From the NCBI GenBank assembly GCA_003050565.1, contig PEBW01000002.1, forward strand, positions 186,001-250,000: a stretch of 64,000 nucleotides of DNA, given 5' to 3'. Position numbers and translations under genes: made by a program. This stretch comes from Brockia lithotrophica. Its GTDB lineage: Bacteria; Bacillota; Bacilli; Thermicanales; DSM-22653. Of this stretch, positions 52,846 through 62,973 are shown in pieces. The stretch's first letter is position 1. The number at the start of each line of letters is the position of its first letter. The notes below the pieces were generated by a model. It saw nothing but the letters and a program-made list of their open reading frames with translations, was not told the origin of the DNA and made no database searches.

Positions 52846-55800
52846 TCAGAAGAGGGTGAGCTGGTCCGTCTCCGGGAGCGCCGCGAGGGAGCCGAGTTCC
52901 GCGAGGGCGTCGACGACGTTGCGGGATAGCCCCGTCCGTTCCTTGAGGTCGGCGAGCGAGGAAAAGGGGCGCTCCGCCCGAGCGCGAACGACCTTTTCCG
53001 CCTGAGCGAGGCCGAGTCCGGGCACCGCCGTAAGGGGGGGGAGAAGCTTGTCCTCCAGGGGGAGGAACAGTCGAGCGTCGGAATGCTCGAGGTCGACCGG
53101 CAAAAGGCCGATCCCCCGCCCGAGCATCTCGTAGACGAGTTCGAGGGCGGTGAGGGCGCCCCGCTCCTTCGCCGTAAGTTCGTTCCCCTTGGCCTTGAGG
53201 TCGAGAATCCTCTGGCGCACGACGTCACGCCCGCGAAGCGCCAGGGGGAGGTCGAGGTCGGCGGCGTGCGTCGTGAGGATTGCCGCGTAGAAGGCCGCGG
53301 GGTGGTATACCTTGAAGTAGGCGATGCGCAGGGCCATGAGGACGTACGCCACGGCGTGGGCCTTGGGGAAGAGGTACTTGATCTTGTTGCAGGAGCGGAT
53401 GTACCACTCGGGAACTCCGTGCTCGCGCATGAGCGCCTCGTCGTCCGGCGTGAGGCCCTTTCCCTTGCGCACCTGTTCCATGATCTTGAAGGCGCGCTGG
53501 GCGAGAATCCCCCTGTGGGTGAGGTCGACGAGGACGTCGTCGCGACAGCCGATGACGTCTCGGAGCGTGGCTTCCCCGCTCTGGATCACGTCGCGGGCGT
53601 TGCCGAGCCAGACGTCCGTCCCGTGGCTCAACCCGGAGATCTGCACGAGCTCCGCGAAGCTCGCGGGCCGGGTTTCTTCGAGCATCTGCCGGACAAACGG
53701 CGTGCCGAACTCGGGAATCCCCAACGTCCCCGTGCGCACGTCGATCACCTCGAGGAGCACGTCCGGCCCGAGGACTTCGGTCCCGCGAAAGAGGGCGAGG
53801 ACCTCCGGATCCGTGACGGGGACGCTCCGGGGGTCGATGCCCGTGAAGTCCTGGAGCATCCGGAGTATCGTCGGGTCGTCGTGGCCGAGGATGTCCAGCT
53901 TGAGGAGGTGATCGCTCAGGGCGTTGTAATCGAAGTGCGTCGTCCGCACGCCGGAGCTCGGGTCGTCCGCCGGGTGCTGCACCGGGGTGAACTCGTGGAC
54001 GTCCCGGGTGCGCGGCACGATGATGAGCCCCCCGGGATGTTGCCCGGTCGTGCGCTTTACGCCGATGATCCCTTGGGCGAGGCGTTCGAGCTCCGCCTTG
54101 CGCAGCCTGCGGCCCGTCTTTTCTCCGTAGGCGCGGGCAAAGGCGAAGGCCGTGCGCTCGGCAACGGTCGAAATCGTCCCCGCGCGAAAGACGTACGCCG
54201 GACCGAAGAGCTCTTCCACAAAGCGGTGGGCCTGAGCCTGGTACTCCCCGGAAAAGTTCAGGTCGATGTCCGGCACCTTGTCCCCTTCAAAGCCCATGAA
54301 GGTCTCGAAGGGAATGTCGTGCCCGTCCCGGTGAAGCGGCGCCCCGCAGCGCGGACAGGTCTCCGGCGGGAGGTCGAAGCCGGAACCCACCTCTGCCGGG
54401 GGCACGAGCTCAAAGTAGTGGCAGCGGGGGCAGACCTTGTGCGGAGGGAGGGGGTTGACCTCCGTAATCCCGATGAGGTGGGCGACGAGGGACGAGCCCA
54501 CGGATCCCCGCGATCCGACGAGGTAGCCGTCGGCAAGGGACTTCTGGACCACGCGCTGGGCGCTCATGTACACGACGGCGTACCCACCGCGGACGATGCT
54601 CGTGAGTTCGCGTTCGAGGCGAGCGGCGACGACCTCGGGCAAAGGATCTCCGTAGCGGCGGTGCGCCTCGCGGTAGGCGAGCTCCCGGAGCTCCTCTTCC
54701 GCACCGGGGAGTTCCGGAGTGTGGAGCCCCTCGGGGTACGGGCGAAGTTCGGGGATCTCGTCGGCGATGCGGCGGGGATTGTGGATGACGATCTCCTCCG
54801 CCCGCTCCCCGACGTACGGACGAAATGCCTCGAGCATTTCCTCGGTCGTGCGGTAGTACGCCGAGCCGATCTTCTGCGGATCCTTGGTGGGGACTCCGTT
54901 TTGGTTTACGAGGAGGACCTTGCGGAAGACCAAGTCTTCCGGCTCCAAATGGTGGACGTTGCCCACGGCGACGACCGGTTTCCCGAGCTCTTGGGCGAGG
55001 GAGAGGAGCTTGGAAAAGACCTCCCGCAGGCGGTCTTCCGTGAGGTCTTCTACTTGCGCGAGGTAGAGATCGGGCGGCATAAGCTCCACGTAGTCGTAAA
55101 ACTCGAGGACCCCGCGGAGGACGTCCGGTCCCTTGTTTAACGCCGCTTCAAACACCTCGCCTTCCTCGCACCCGCTCCCCACGAGGAGGCCTTCCCGGTG
55201 CGCTTCCAAGACGCTCTTGGGGATCCGAGGCACCCGGTAGAAGTACTCCGTGTGGCTCAAGGTGACGAGCCGGTAGAGATTGCGCAGTCCTTCCTCGCTC
55301 GTCGCGAGGAGCGTAGCGTGGTACGGCCGGGCGCGCGAAGCTCCGGCACCGCGGGCGTCGGCCTGGCGGGCCAGGGCGTCCTGCGTGCGGATTCCTCGTT
55401 CTTCCACGACCTGTCCGAGGAGCTGCCAAAAGACCTGCGCCGTCGCCGCCGCGTCGTCGAGCGCGCGGTGGTGCCGCTCGAGGGGGACGCCGAAGGTCTC
55501 CGCGAGCGTGTCCAAGCGGTGGTTGCGGTGGTTGGGGAGGAGGAGGCGGGCGAGCTCGAGGGAGTCGACGACGGGCCTCTTGAGTGGCGGTTGCCCCATG
55601 CGCCGGAGGGCCGCCTGGAGGAAGCCGACGTCGAAGCGGGCGTTGTGGGCGACGAGCGTCGCGTCTCCCGCAAACGCCAGAAAGGCGTTAACGGCGTCCT
55701 TTTCCGAAGGTGCCCCCGCGAGGTCCTCTTCGCGGATCCCCGTGAGGGCGACGATCTTGGGAGGAAGGGGACGCTTCGGGTCGACAAAGGTCTGGAAGGT

Positions 55801-57123
55801 CTCTACGACTTCCCCGCCCCGGAATTTCACGGCGGCGATCTCGATGAGCGCGTCGAACTCGCTGGAGAGCCCCGTCGTCTCCACGTCGAAGACGACGTAC
55901 GTGTCCTCGAGGAGGTCCCGGGGCTCCGGGTCGTGGACGATGGGCACGGCATCGTCCACGAGGTAAGCTTCCAGGCCGTAGATCACCTTTACGCCGAGAG
56001 CCTTCCCGAGTTCGTACGCTTCGGGAAAGGCCTGGACGACGGCGTGATCCGTGATCGCCAAAGCGCCGTGCCCCCACTCGGCGGCCCGGCGGACGGCGTC
56101 GGCAACTTTGAGCGGCGCGTCCATGGCGCTCATCGCCGTGTGCAGATGGAGCTCCACGCGGCGAACGGGGGCGAGGTCCAGACGTTTGGGGCGCTCGATC
56201 GCCTCGATCCGGCGCGCGCTCAGGACGAAGTCCTGGTCGTACGTGTCGTAGTGGACGTTGCCTTCGGCGCGGAGGGCCATCCCCGGGACGAGGCTGCGAA
56301 AGCGCTCTTCCTCTGCTTCGTCCCGGGGAAAGATTTTGACGGCGATGCTGTCCGTCCCATCCGTGATCTTAAAGATGTAGCGCGTTCCGCCGGACTTTAC
56401 GGGCCGCGTCTCCACGGCGAAGATCGTGCCCTCCACGGCTACGCGGGGCATATCCTCCGTAAGCTCCTCGATGGCCAAAAGGGGCGTTCCGTTGTTCGGC
56501 TCCGCCGAGTTCCTGCGGGGAGAGCGCGGGCGGCGCACCTCCCTTTCTCCCTCGGCGAGGAGGTCGGACCCCCCGCGCGACAAACCGCCTGCCGCCTGCG
56601 CCTCGTCGTCCACGGGGAGAACCTTGCGGACGGGCAAGCCGAACAGCCACCGGACGTAGGCGGCGAGCTCTTCGATCCCGTCTTCCGAGGGAAGACCCGC
56701 CGCCGACGAAAAGTGCACGACGAGCACGCCCGCCCGCCCGTCGAACGCGAGGCGAAATCCGCGGGCGTACGCCGCGAGGTCTTCGGAGGCCGCCGCCCAC
56801 TCCCGTATGTCGCGGGAGACCTCCGCGAGGAGGGATGCAGGGTCGAAAGGCGCGGGGTACTCGGGGCGCAGGTCGAGGCGGAGCCCGACTCGGTCGCGAA
56901 GGCGCGCGGCAAGCGTCCGTCCCCACGTGAGGTAGGGGACAATGGGCGGAAACGCGGGCACGGCAAGGCGCAGGCGCCACAGCCGCTTGCGGCGTACGAC
57001 CTCGAGGCGCCTCAGCTCCGCCCGCACCAAGATGTGATGCAGTTCTCTCGAGGGCTCTCCGTCCGCGTATTCCGGGGTGAACTCCCTGAGAAGGCGAAAC
57101 AACCGCTCGTCCATTCCGTTCAT
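52846..57123 (-). CDS. polC: DNA polymerase III PolC-type alpha subunit
   Basis: Main replicative polymerase of low-GC-type Gram-positives. In order: N-terminal domain, OB fold (MPRVAVEGTIFAVETRPVKS), PHP domain (VELHLHTAMSAMDAPLKVAD) and an inserted 3'-5' exonuclease (YVVFDVETTGLSSEFDALIE, later VAHNARFDVGFLQ). The polymerase domain has a Cys4 zinc finger (CPRCHYFE ... CPRCGAPL) and the catalytic KVPDIDLNFSGEYQ. It ends ETDQLTLF, a C-terminal clamp-binding QLxLF motif. ATG 57123 (GGAAGGG upstream) gives 1425 aa, the usual size. Confidence 0.98.
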   Translation of the reverse strand: MNGMDERLFRLLREFTPEYADGEPSRELHHILVRAELRRLEVVRRKRLWRLRLAVPAFPPIVPYLTWGRTLAARLRDRVGLRLDLRPEYPAPFDPASLLAEVSRDIREWAAASEDLAAYARGFRLAFDGRAGVLVVHFSSAAGLPSEDGIEELAAYVRWLFGLPVRKVLPVDDEAQAAGGLSRGGSDLLAEGEREVRRPRSPRRNSAEPNNGTPLLAIEELTEDMPRVAVEGTIFAVETRPVKSGGTRYIFKITDGTDSIAVKIFPRDEAEEERFRSLVPGMALRAEGNVHYDTYDQDFVLSARRIEAIERPKRLDLAPVRRVELHLHTAMSAMDAPLKVADAVRRAAEWGHGALAITDHAVVQAFPEAYELGKALGVKVIYGLEAYLVDDAVPIVHDPEPRDLLEDTYVVFDVETTGLSSEFDALIEIAAVKFRGGEVVETFQTFVDPKRPLPPKIVALTGIREEDLAGAPSEKDAVNAFLAFAGDATLVAHNARFDVGFLQAALRRMGQPPLKRPVVDSLELARLLLPNHRNHRLDTLAETFGVPLERHHRALDDAAATAQVFWQLLGQVVEERGIRTQDALARQADARGAGASRARPYHATLLATSEEGLRNLYRLVTLSHTEYFYRVPRIPKSVLEAHREGLLVGSGCEEGEVFEAALNKGPDVLRGVLEFYDYVELMPPDLYLAQVEDLTEDRLREVFSKLLSLAQELGKPVVAVGNVHHLEPEDLVFRKVLLVNQNGVPTKDPQKIGSAYYRTTEEMLEAFRPYVGERAEEIVIHNPRRIADEIPELRPYPEGLHTPELPGAEEELRELAYREAHRRYGDPLPEVVAARLERELTSIVRGGYAVVYMSAQRVVQKSLADGYLVGSRGSVGSSLVAHLIGITEVNPLPPHKVCPRCHYFELVPPAEVGSGFDLPPETCPRCGAPLHRDGHDIPFETFMGFEGDKVPDIDLNFSGEYQAQAHRFVEELFGPAYVFRAGTISTVAERTAFAFARAYGEKTGRRLRKAELERLAQGIIGVKRTTGQHPGGLIIVPRTRDVHEFTPVQHPADDPSSGVRTTHFDYNALSDHLLKLDILGHDDPTILRMLQDFTGIDPRSVPVTDPEVLALFRGTEVLGPDVLLEVIDVRTGTLGIPEFGTPFVRQMLEETRPASFAELVQISGLSHGTDVWLGNARDVIQSGEATLRDVIGCRDDVLVDLTHRGILAQRAFKIMEQVRKGKGLTPDDEALMREHGVPEWYIRSCNKIKYLFPKAHAVAYVLMALRIAYFKVYHPAAFYAAILTTHAADLDLPLALRGRDVVRQRILDLKAKGNELTAKERGALTALELVYEMLGRGIGLLPVDLEHSDARLFLPLEDKLLPPLTAVPGLGLAQAEKVVRARAERPFSSLADLKERTGLSRNVVDALAELGSLAALPETDQLTLF

Positions 57124-57193
57124 CCCTTCCGCGGAAAACGCGCCCCCGCCGTACGCGGTGCACGTTCCGTCGACCGAGCGAAGACCCAAGGCC

Positions 57194-58921
57194 TCAGGCG
57201 GAAAAGGCCCGCCGCGCTTCGGCGACGCGGGTGGCGATCGCCTCCGCCGCCTCCGCGAGGGGGATGGGTTCTACGGCGCGTGTCCGGCGCTCCTTCCACT
57301 CCACGACGCCTCCTTCCCGCGTGCGCGCCCCCACGACGACGTGGTAGGGGATGCCCAAGAGGTCAGCGTCCTTGAACTTCACGCCTGCGCGGTCTGGGCG
57401 GTCGTCGTAGAGGACCTCGACGCCTCGGCGCGTGAGCTCTTCGTAGAGGCGTTCCCCCGCCTCCCGAAGTTCCGGCTCGGCCACGTTCGTCACGAGGAGG
57501 TGCACCTCGTACGGGGCGACGCTCAAAGGCCAGATGATCCCGTCTTCGTCGTGGCTCTGTTCGACGATCGCCTGAACGAGGCGGGAGACGCCGATTCCGT
57601 AGCTTCCCATGACGATCGGGCGTTCGCGACCTTCCTCGTCGAGGTACGTGGCCCCCAGGGCTTCGCTGTACTTCGTCCCGAGCTTGAACACGTGGCCGAC
57701 CTCGATTCCGCGGGCGAAGCGGAGGGGGGCGCCACACTTCGGGCAGACGTCTCCCTCCTGCACGGTCCTGAGGTCGTAGTAGCCTTCGGGTTCAAAGTCG
57801 CGGCCGGGGTTTACGCCGAGGAAGTGCTCGTCGTCGCGGTTCGCCCCCGTGGAGGCGTTGCGCAGCGTGCGGACGGCGTGGTCCGCAAAGAACCGAACGC
57901 CGACCACCCCGACGGGCCCGACAAACCCCGGCCCCGCACCGAACGTGCGGCGGATCGTGTCCTCGTCGGCCATCTCGAGCGTCTCCGCTCTGAGGAGGCG
58001 GCGCACCTTCGCCTCGTTTGCCTCGTGGTCGCCGCGCACGAGGACGACGACGACCTCTCCGTCGGCTACGTAGACCACGTTTTTGATGATCTTTTCCGGA
58101 GGCAGGCCGAGTGCCGCGGCCTGCTCGGCTACCGTCCGCGCCCCCGGCGTACGAGCGCGCCGGAGGGGTTCCATCGGCTCCTCCGGCGGACCCTCTTCTC
58201 GAAAGACGACCTCCGCCCGCTCGACGTTTGCGGCGTAGTCGCACCGCGGGCAGTAGGCGATCGTGTCCTCGCCGACGTCCGCGAGGATCATGAACTCGTG
58301 GCTCTCGGATCCGCCCATGGCCCCCGTGTCCGCGAGCACCGCCCGTGCCTCTACGCCGAGGCGTCGGAAGATTCGCTCGTAGGCGCGGTACATCGCCCAG
58401 TAGCTCGCCTCCAGACCTTCCTCGTCGCGGTCGAAGGAGTAGGCGTCCTTCATGAGAAACTCCCGTCCGCGCAAGAGCCCGAAGCGCGGCCGGTATTCGT
58501 CGCGGAACTTGGTCTGAATTTGGTAGAGCCGCAAGGGGAGGCGCTTGTAGCTCCGTACCTCGTCGCGCACGAGGGCGGTGATGAGCTCCTCGTGCGTAGG
58601 ACCGAGGGCGAAAGGCCGTCCGTGGCGGTCCTCGGCGCGAAACATGAGCGGCCCGAACGTCTCCCAACGTCCGGAAGCATCCCACACCTCTTTGGGCTGG
58701 ATCACGGGGAGGAGGAGCTCCTGTGCGCCGGCGCGGTCCATCTCCTCTTCGATGATCCGCGCGATCTTCCGGAGGACGCGGTGGGCGAGGGGGAGGTAGG
58801 CGTACACTCCGCTCGCCACCTGCCGCACGTACCCGCCCCGGAGGAGGAGTCTGTGGCTCGTGACCTCGGCTTCTTTGGGATCTTCGCGCAACGTCGGGGC
58901 GTAGAGTGCAGATTGGCGCAT
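57194..58921 (-). CDS. proS: Prolyl-tRNA synthetase
   Basis: Class II bacterial-type ProRS, 575 aa. Motif 2/3 elements include FALGPTHEELITALVRDEVR, PLRLYQIQTKFRDEYRPRFG and LLRGREFLMKDAYSFDRDEE. The INS editing domain (AEQAAALGLPPEKIIKNVVY) and anticodon-binding domain (YEVHLLVTNVAEPELREAGE) are present. ATG 58921 follows AAGAGGTGAAAGC. Sits 70 bp upstream of polC as in Bacillus. Confidence 0.98.
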   Translation of the reverse strand: MRQSALYAPTLREDPKEAEVTSHRLLLRGGYVRQVASGVYAYLPLAHRVLRKIARIIEEEMDRAGAQELLLPVIQPKEVWDASGRWETFGPLMFRAEDRHGRPFALGPTHEELITALVRDEVRSYKRLPLRLYQIQTKFRDEYRPRFGLLRGREFLMKDAYSFDRDEEGLEASYWAMYRAYERIFRRLGVEARAVLADTGAMGGSESHEFMILADVGEDTIAYCPRCDYAANVERAEVVFREEGPPEEPMEPLRRARTPGARTVAEQAAALGLPPEKIIKNVVYVADGEVVVVLVRGDHEANEAKVRRLLRAETLEMADEDTIRRTFGAGPGFVGPVGVVGVRFFADHAVRTLRNASTGANRDDEHFLGVNPGRDFEPEGYYDLRTVQEGDVCPKCGAPLRFARGIEVGHVFKLGTKYSEALGATYLDEEGRERPIVMGSYGIGVSRLVQAIVEQSHDEDGIIWPLSVAPYEVHLLVTNVAEPELREAGERLYEELTRRGVEVLYDDRPDRAGVKFKDADLLGIPYHVVVGARTREGGVVEWKERRTRAVEPIPLAEAAEAIATRVAEARRAFSA

Positions 58922-58987
58922 GCTTTCACCTCTTCTTCCGCGAGAATCCGAGTTCTGCGGCGCTCTTCGGGGAAGGCCCCCGCGCCC

Positions 58988-60088
58988 TCACGGCAGAGGT
59001 CGGGGCGTAGGCGCGTTTTCCCGTTCCCACTCGGCCGCCACGCGCTCGACTTCTTCCATGAGCGCCTCGAAGAGTTCCGTCTCGGGAACCTTGCGGATCA
59101 CGCGACCCTTGCGGAAGATGAGCCCTTCTCCCCGTCCGCCGGCCACGCCGACGTCGGCCTCTCGCGCCTCTCCCGGGCCGTTCACCGCGCAACCCATCAC
59201 GGCGATCTTGATCGGCACCTTGAGGTGGCGGACCGCTTCCTCGACACGGTTCGCGAGGGCGATCTGGTCGATCCGCGCCCGACCGCACGCCGGACAGGCG
59301 ACGACCACGGGCTCTCCTGCGGGAATGCCCACGCCCTTTAAGATCGCCTTGGCCACCCGGATCTCTTCTTCCGGGGGGGCCGCGAGGGAGACGCGCATCG
59401 TATCCCCCAGACCTTCCAGGAGGACGGCGCCGATTCCGATCGCGCTCTTAATTCCACCGGCGAAGAACGTCCCCGCCTCGGTCACGCCCACGTGGAGGGG
59501 GTAGGGCCGAAGCTCGGCCATCCTCCGGTAAGCGGCGACCATCGTCGGTACGTCCGAGGACTTCAGGGAAATCACGATGTCCGTGAATCCCTCCTCCTCG
59601 AGGATCTCCACGTGCCGGAGGGCGCTTTCCACCATCGCCTCGGCGGTAGGCGACCCGTACTTTTCGAGGAGATCTCGCTCCACGGAGCCCGAGTTCACCC
59701 CGATACGGATGGGGATCCGACGCTCGCGGGCCGCGGCGACGACGGCGCGCACGCGCTCGCGCCCGCCGATGTTTCCCGGATTGAGGCGGATCTTGTGCAC
59801 CCCTGCGTCGATCGCCCGAAGGGCCAGACGGTAATCGAAGTGGATGTCGGCGACGACGGGCAGGGGCGACTCGCGGACGATTTCCCGGAGCGCCTCGGCG
59901 GCCGCCTCGTCGAGGACGGCGAGGCGCACGATCTCACAGCCCGCGTCCGCAAGGCGGCGAATTTGCGTCAAGGTGGCGCGAACGTCCCGCGTGTCCGTCG
60001 TCGTCATGGACTGAATCACGACGCGGTCCTGTCCGCCGATGCGCACGCCCCCTACCCACACGGGTCTCGTTTCCGTCCGACGGTACAC
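58988..60088 (-). CDS. ispG: 4-Hydroxy-3-methylbut-2-enyl diphosphate synthase (flavodoxin/ferredoxin)
   Basis: Penultimate-type 4Fe-4S enzyme of the MEP isoprenoid pathway. VIQSMTTTDTRDVRATLTQI opens the TIM barrel. The cluster cysteines are in VVACPACGRARIDQ and KIAVMGCAVNGPGEAREADV, with the fourth ligand Glu nearby. GTG 60088 (GGGGAGGGG upstream) gives 366 aa. It makes the loss of SUF scaffold genes notable, since this enzyme needs an Fe-S cluster. It joins dxr two genes upstream. Confidence 0.96.
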   Translation of the reverse strand: MYRRTETRPVWVGGVRIGGQDRVVIQSMTTTDTRDVRATLTQIRRLADAGCEIVRLAVLDEAAAEALREIVRESPLPVVADIHFDYRLALRAIDAGVHKIRLNPGNIGGRERVRAVVAAARERRIPIRIGVNSGSVERDLLEKYGSPTAEAMVESALRHVEILEEEGFTDIVISLKSSDVPTMVAAYRRMAELRPYPLHVGVTEAGTFFAGGIKSAIGIGAVLLEGLGDTMRVSLAAPPEEEIRVAKAILKGVGIPAGEPVVVACPACGRARIDQIALANRVEEAVRHLKVPIKIAVMGCAVNGPGEAREADVGVAGGRGEGLIFRKGRVIRKVPETELFEALMEEVERVAAEWERENAPTPRPLP

Positions 60089-60178
60089 TCCCGTCCCCTC
60101 CCCCTTCGCGGGAATGCGGCGACCGGCCCCGGATGCGCACAGTCCGGGCAAAGGTGCCGCGAAACCCCGGATCTAAGG

Positions 60179-61681
60179 TCATCCGCCCAAGAGCATCTGT
60201 ACGTCCTTCCACGTGACGACGAGGATGAAGAGGAGGAGAAAGGCGAAGCCGATGAGGTGGATGAGGTTTTCCTTGGCCGGGTCGAGGGGGCGCCCCCGCA
60301 CCCACTCTACCCCGAGAAAGAGGATCCGCGCACCGTCGAGGGCGGGGATGGGGATCAGGTTGAAGATCCCGAGGTTCAGGCTGAGGAGGGCGGTCCAGAA
60401 GAGGAGGGCCTCCAACCCGCGTTTCGCCATCTCCCCCGTCGTAGACATGATGAGCACGGGTCCGCCGATCTCCGCAAGCGGGTTCTCCGCCACGAAGAGA
60501 TGTCCCAAGGCGCCGAAGATCATCGCCGCCCAGCGCCAGAGTTCTTCAGGGGCGCGGACGAGCGCGAGGAAAGGACTGTGGAGGATCGCCTGCTGCACGC
60601 CCAACTGCCCCCGGACGGTCACCCCGAGGTCGCCCGCGGCGAGGTCGTAGGGGACGTCTACGGGGCGCAGCTCCTGGCCTTCCTGGCGTTCTACGGTGAC
60701 GACGATCCGCTCTCCCCGGTGCGCCTGGAGGTAGGCTTCGAGCTCCGCCAGGCTCGCAAACCGCCTGCCGTCTATCGCCAGGATCCTCTCCCCCGGCTTG
60801 AGCTCCTTCCCCGCCGTTGCGCGGTCGACGAAAAACTTCACCTCCGGCGTGAGCGTGACCGTGCGCCGCACGCCGTCCTTTTCCAGCGCGACCTCCACGG
60901 GTTTGCCGGCGTACAGGGAGACGGCGGGGCCGAGTTCGTCCCACGTCCGCACGGGGACGTCCCCCACGGCGACGATGCGCTCCCCGGGGGTGATGCCCGC
61001 CTCCTGGGCCGGAGAGTCGGGGAGGACGCCGCCTACGACGGGGGCGTCGCTGGGTACGCCGCGCACGAGAAAGTACACGAAAAAGAGGAGGAGGGCCAGG
61101 AGGATGTTGGAGACGGGACCGGCGGCCAGCACGGCAAACCGGTGGCCGATCGTCTTGCTCCCGAAGAGGCGGTCCCTGGGGGCAAACTGGACGGGTCCCT
61201 CTGCGGTGACGATTTCCAGGTCGGGGCGCGCGCGCAGGACCTCGACCCCGCCGGAAGGATCGGCCACCTCGAGCTCCAAGTGGTCGACGAGGCGGGAAGC
61301 GCGCACCTCTGCCTCCCTCGCCCCGCGGGTCCAGGTCTCCTCCTTCCCGCGCTCGAGGGCTTCCGGTAGGACGATGCGGGCGATGCGGCCGTCGGGCCCC
61401 TCCACGAGGTACACGCGCGTCCCGCCGGGGATTTCGCCTTCCTCGGCCTCTTCGCCGGCCATGCGGACGTAGCCCCCCAGGGGAAAGAGGCGGATGCTCC
61501 ACGTGGTTTCTCCCCGCTTCCACGAGACGAGGCGCGGACCGAATCCGATGGCGAACTCGCGGATCAAGATCCCCGCGCGCTTCGCAAACGTGTAGTGGCC
61601 GAACTCGTGGACGAAGACGAGGAGCGTAAAGACGCCGGCGATCGCCAGCGCTACGTAAATCCCGGAAAACGGTTCGGGCAC
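60179..61681 (-). CDS. rseP: Site-2 zinc metalloprotease RseP/RasP
   Basis: Membrane-embedded S2P protease that completes cleavage of anti-sigma factors and signal peptides. The zinc motif VFVHEFGHYTFAKRAG is in the first helix. The third ligand motif NLIPIPALDGARILFL is near the C-terminus, with one PDZ domain (residues about 185-260) between the two membrane pairs. GTG 61681 is favoured (GGGAG 8 nt upstream); the nearby GTG 61690 has no ribosome-binding site. About 500 aa, versus about 420 in Bacillus. Confidence 0.94.
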   Translation of the reverse strand: MPEPFSGIYVALAIAGVFTLLVFVHEFGHYTFAKRAGILIREFAIGFGPRLVSWKRGETTWSIRLFPLGGYVRMAGEEAEEGEIPGGTRVYLVEGPDGRIARIVLPEALERGKEETWTRGAREAEVRASRLVDHLELEVADPSGGVEVLRARPDLEIVTAEGPVQFAPRDRLFGSKTIGHRFAVLAAGPVSNILLALLLFFVYFLVRGVPSDAPVVGGVLPDSPAQEAGITPGERIVAVGDVPVRTWDELGPAVSLYAGKPVEVALEKDGVRRTVTLTPEVKFFVDRATAGKELKPGERILAIDGRRFASLAELEAYLQAHRGERIVVTVERQEGQELRPVDVPYDLAAGDLGVTVRGQLGVQQAILHSPFLALVRAPEELWRWAAMIFGALGHLFVAENPLAEIGGPVLIMSTTGEMAKRGLEALLFWTALLSLNLGIFNLIPIPALDGARILFLGVEWVRGRPLDPAKENLIHLIGFAFLLLFILVVTWKDVQMLLGG

Positions 61682-61700
61682 CGATTTCACTCCCGTGCGA

Positions 61701-62876
61701 TCATTTTGCGCCCGCCCGCGCGATACGGCGCGCCGCCTCCTCCCTCGCCCAGCGATCCGCCTCCCGGATCTCGGAGAGGCTCGGACGCGCGATGGGGACG
61801 TGGGCGTCGAGCACGGCGGCGAGGAGGTCTTCGACGGCGTGAAACCCCAACCTCCCCTCGAGAAGCGCCTGAACAGCTACCTCGTTGGCCGCGCTCAACA
61901 CCGCCGGGTACGTCCCCCCTGCCTTGCCCGCGCGGTACCCCAAGCACAGGGCGGGGTAGCGGTCGCAACTCGCCGCCCGGAAGTGCAAGGTACCCACGCG
62001 CGCGAGGTCGAGGCGGGGAAAGGTGTTTGCGGGGCGCTCGGGCGCAAAGAGGGCGTACTGGATGGGGAAGCGCATGTCGGGAACGCTCAAGACGGCCTTC
62101 ACGTTCCCGTCATGAAATTCTACCATAGCGTGTACGATGCTTTCATCGTGGAGGAGGACGTCGATTGCCTCGTAGGGCACGTCGAAGAGGAAGTGCGCCT
62201 CGATCACCTCGAGCGCCTTGTTCATCATCGTCGCGGAGTCGATCGTCACCTTGGGGCCCATGGCCCAGTTCGGGTGCCGCAAGGCGTCGGCCGCCGTGAC
62301 GCGGGCAAGGGCGTCGCGCGTGAGGTGGCGGAAGGCGCCGCCAGAAGCGGTGAGGATGAGGCGACGGATTCCCGAACGCGGTTCGCCTGCAAGGGCCTGG
62401 TACACCGCAGAGTGCTCGCTGTCCACGGGTACGATCCTTCCGCCGCCCCTGGAGAGCGCCGCGAGGAGGAGTTCCCCCGTGGCGACGAGGGCTTCCTTGT
62501 TGGCGAGGGCGATCGTCTTCCCCGCTTCCGCCGCGGCGAGCGTCGGCACCGCGCCGGAAAACCCCACGAGGGCGGAGACGACGACCTCCGCATCCGGGTG
62601 CTCGGCCAAAGCGGTATACCCCTCCTCCCCCACGAGAATTTCCGGCAGGGGGGAACACCCCCGGGCCACAAGCTCCGCGGCGAACGCCTCCGCCGTTTCC
62701 CCGTCGAGGACGGCTACCGCGCGCGGACGAAACGCGCACGCCTGTTCCGCGAGACGGCTCGCGTTACGTGCCGCCGCCAACCCTACAACTTCAAACGATT
62801 CCGGAAACTCCGCCAGGACCTGGAGCGTCTGCATCCCGATGGATCCCGTGGAGCCGAGGATTACCACGCGTCGCAT
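61701..62876 (-). CDS. dxr: 1-Deoxy-D-xylulose-5-phosphate reductoisomerase
   Basis: Committed step of the MEP pathway, NADPH-dependent. MRRVVILGSTGSIGMQTLQV is the nucleotide loop. Metal and substrate sites appear in IVPVDSEHSAVYQALAG, ILTASGGAFRHL and NWAMGPKVTIDSATMMNKAL. ATG 62876 was chosen over the ATG two codons upstream because GGGAG is spaced 6 nt from it. 391 aa, normal length. Confidence 0.97.
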   Translation of the reverse strand: MRRVVILGSTGSIGMQTLQVLAEFPESFEVVGLAAARNASRLAEQACAFRPRAVAVLDGETAEAFAAELVARGCSPLPEILVGEEGYTALAEHPDAEVVVSALVGFSGAVPTLAAAEAGKTIALANKEALVATGELLLAALSRGGGRIVPVDSEHSAVYQALAGEPRSGIRRLILTASGGAFRHLTRDALARVTAADALRHPNWAMGPKVTIDSATMMNKALEVIEAHFLFDVPYEAIDVLLHDESIVHAMVEFHDGNVKAVLSVPDMRFPIQYALFAPERPANTFPRLDLARVGTLHFRAASCDRYPALCLGYRAGKAGGTYPAVLSAANEVAVQALLEGRLGFHAVEDLLAAVLDAHVPIARPSLSEIREADRWAREEAARRIARAGAK

Positions 62877-62973
62877 CTGCATCTCCCTTTCGTTCGTTCC
62901 CCGCGCGGACGGTGGACCCTCCTCCGGACCCGGGCCGCATACGCCGGGGACGACCTGAAGCGAGACGGAAGGC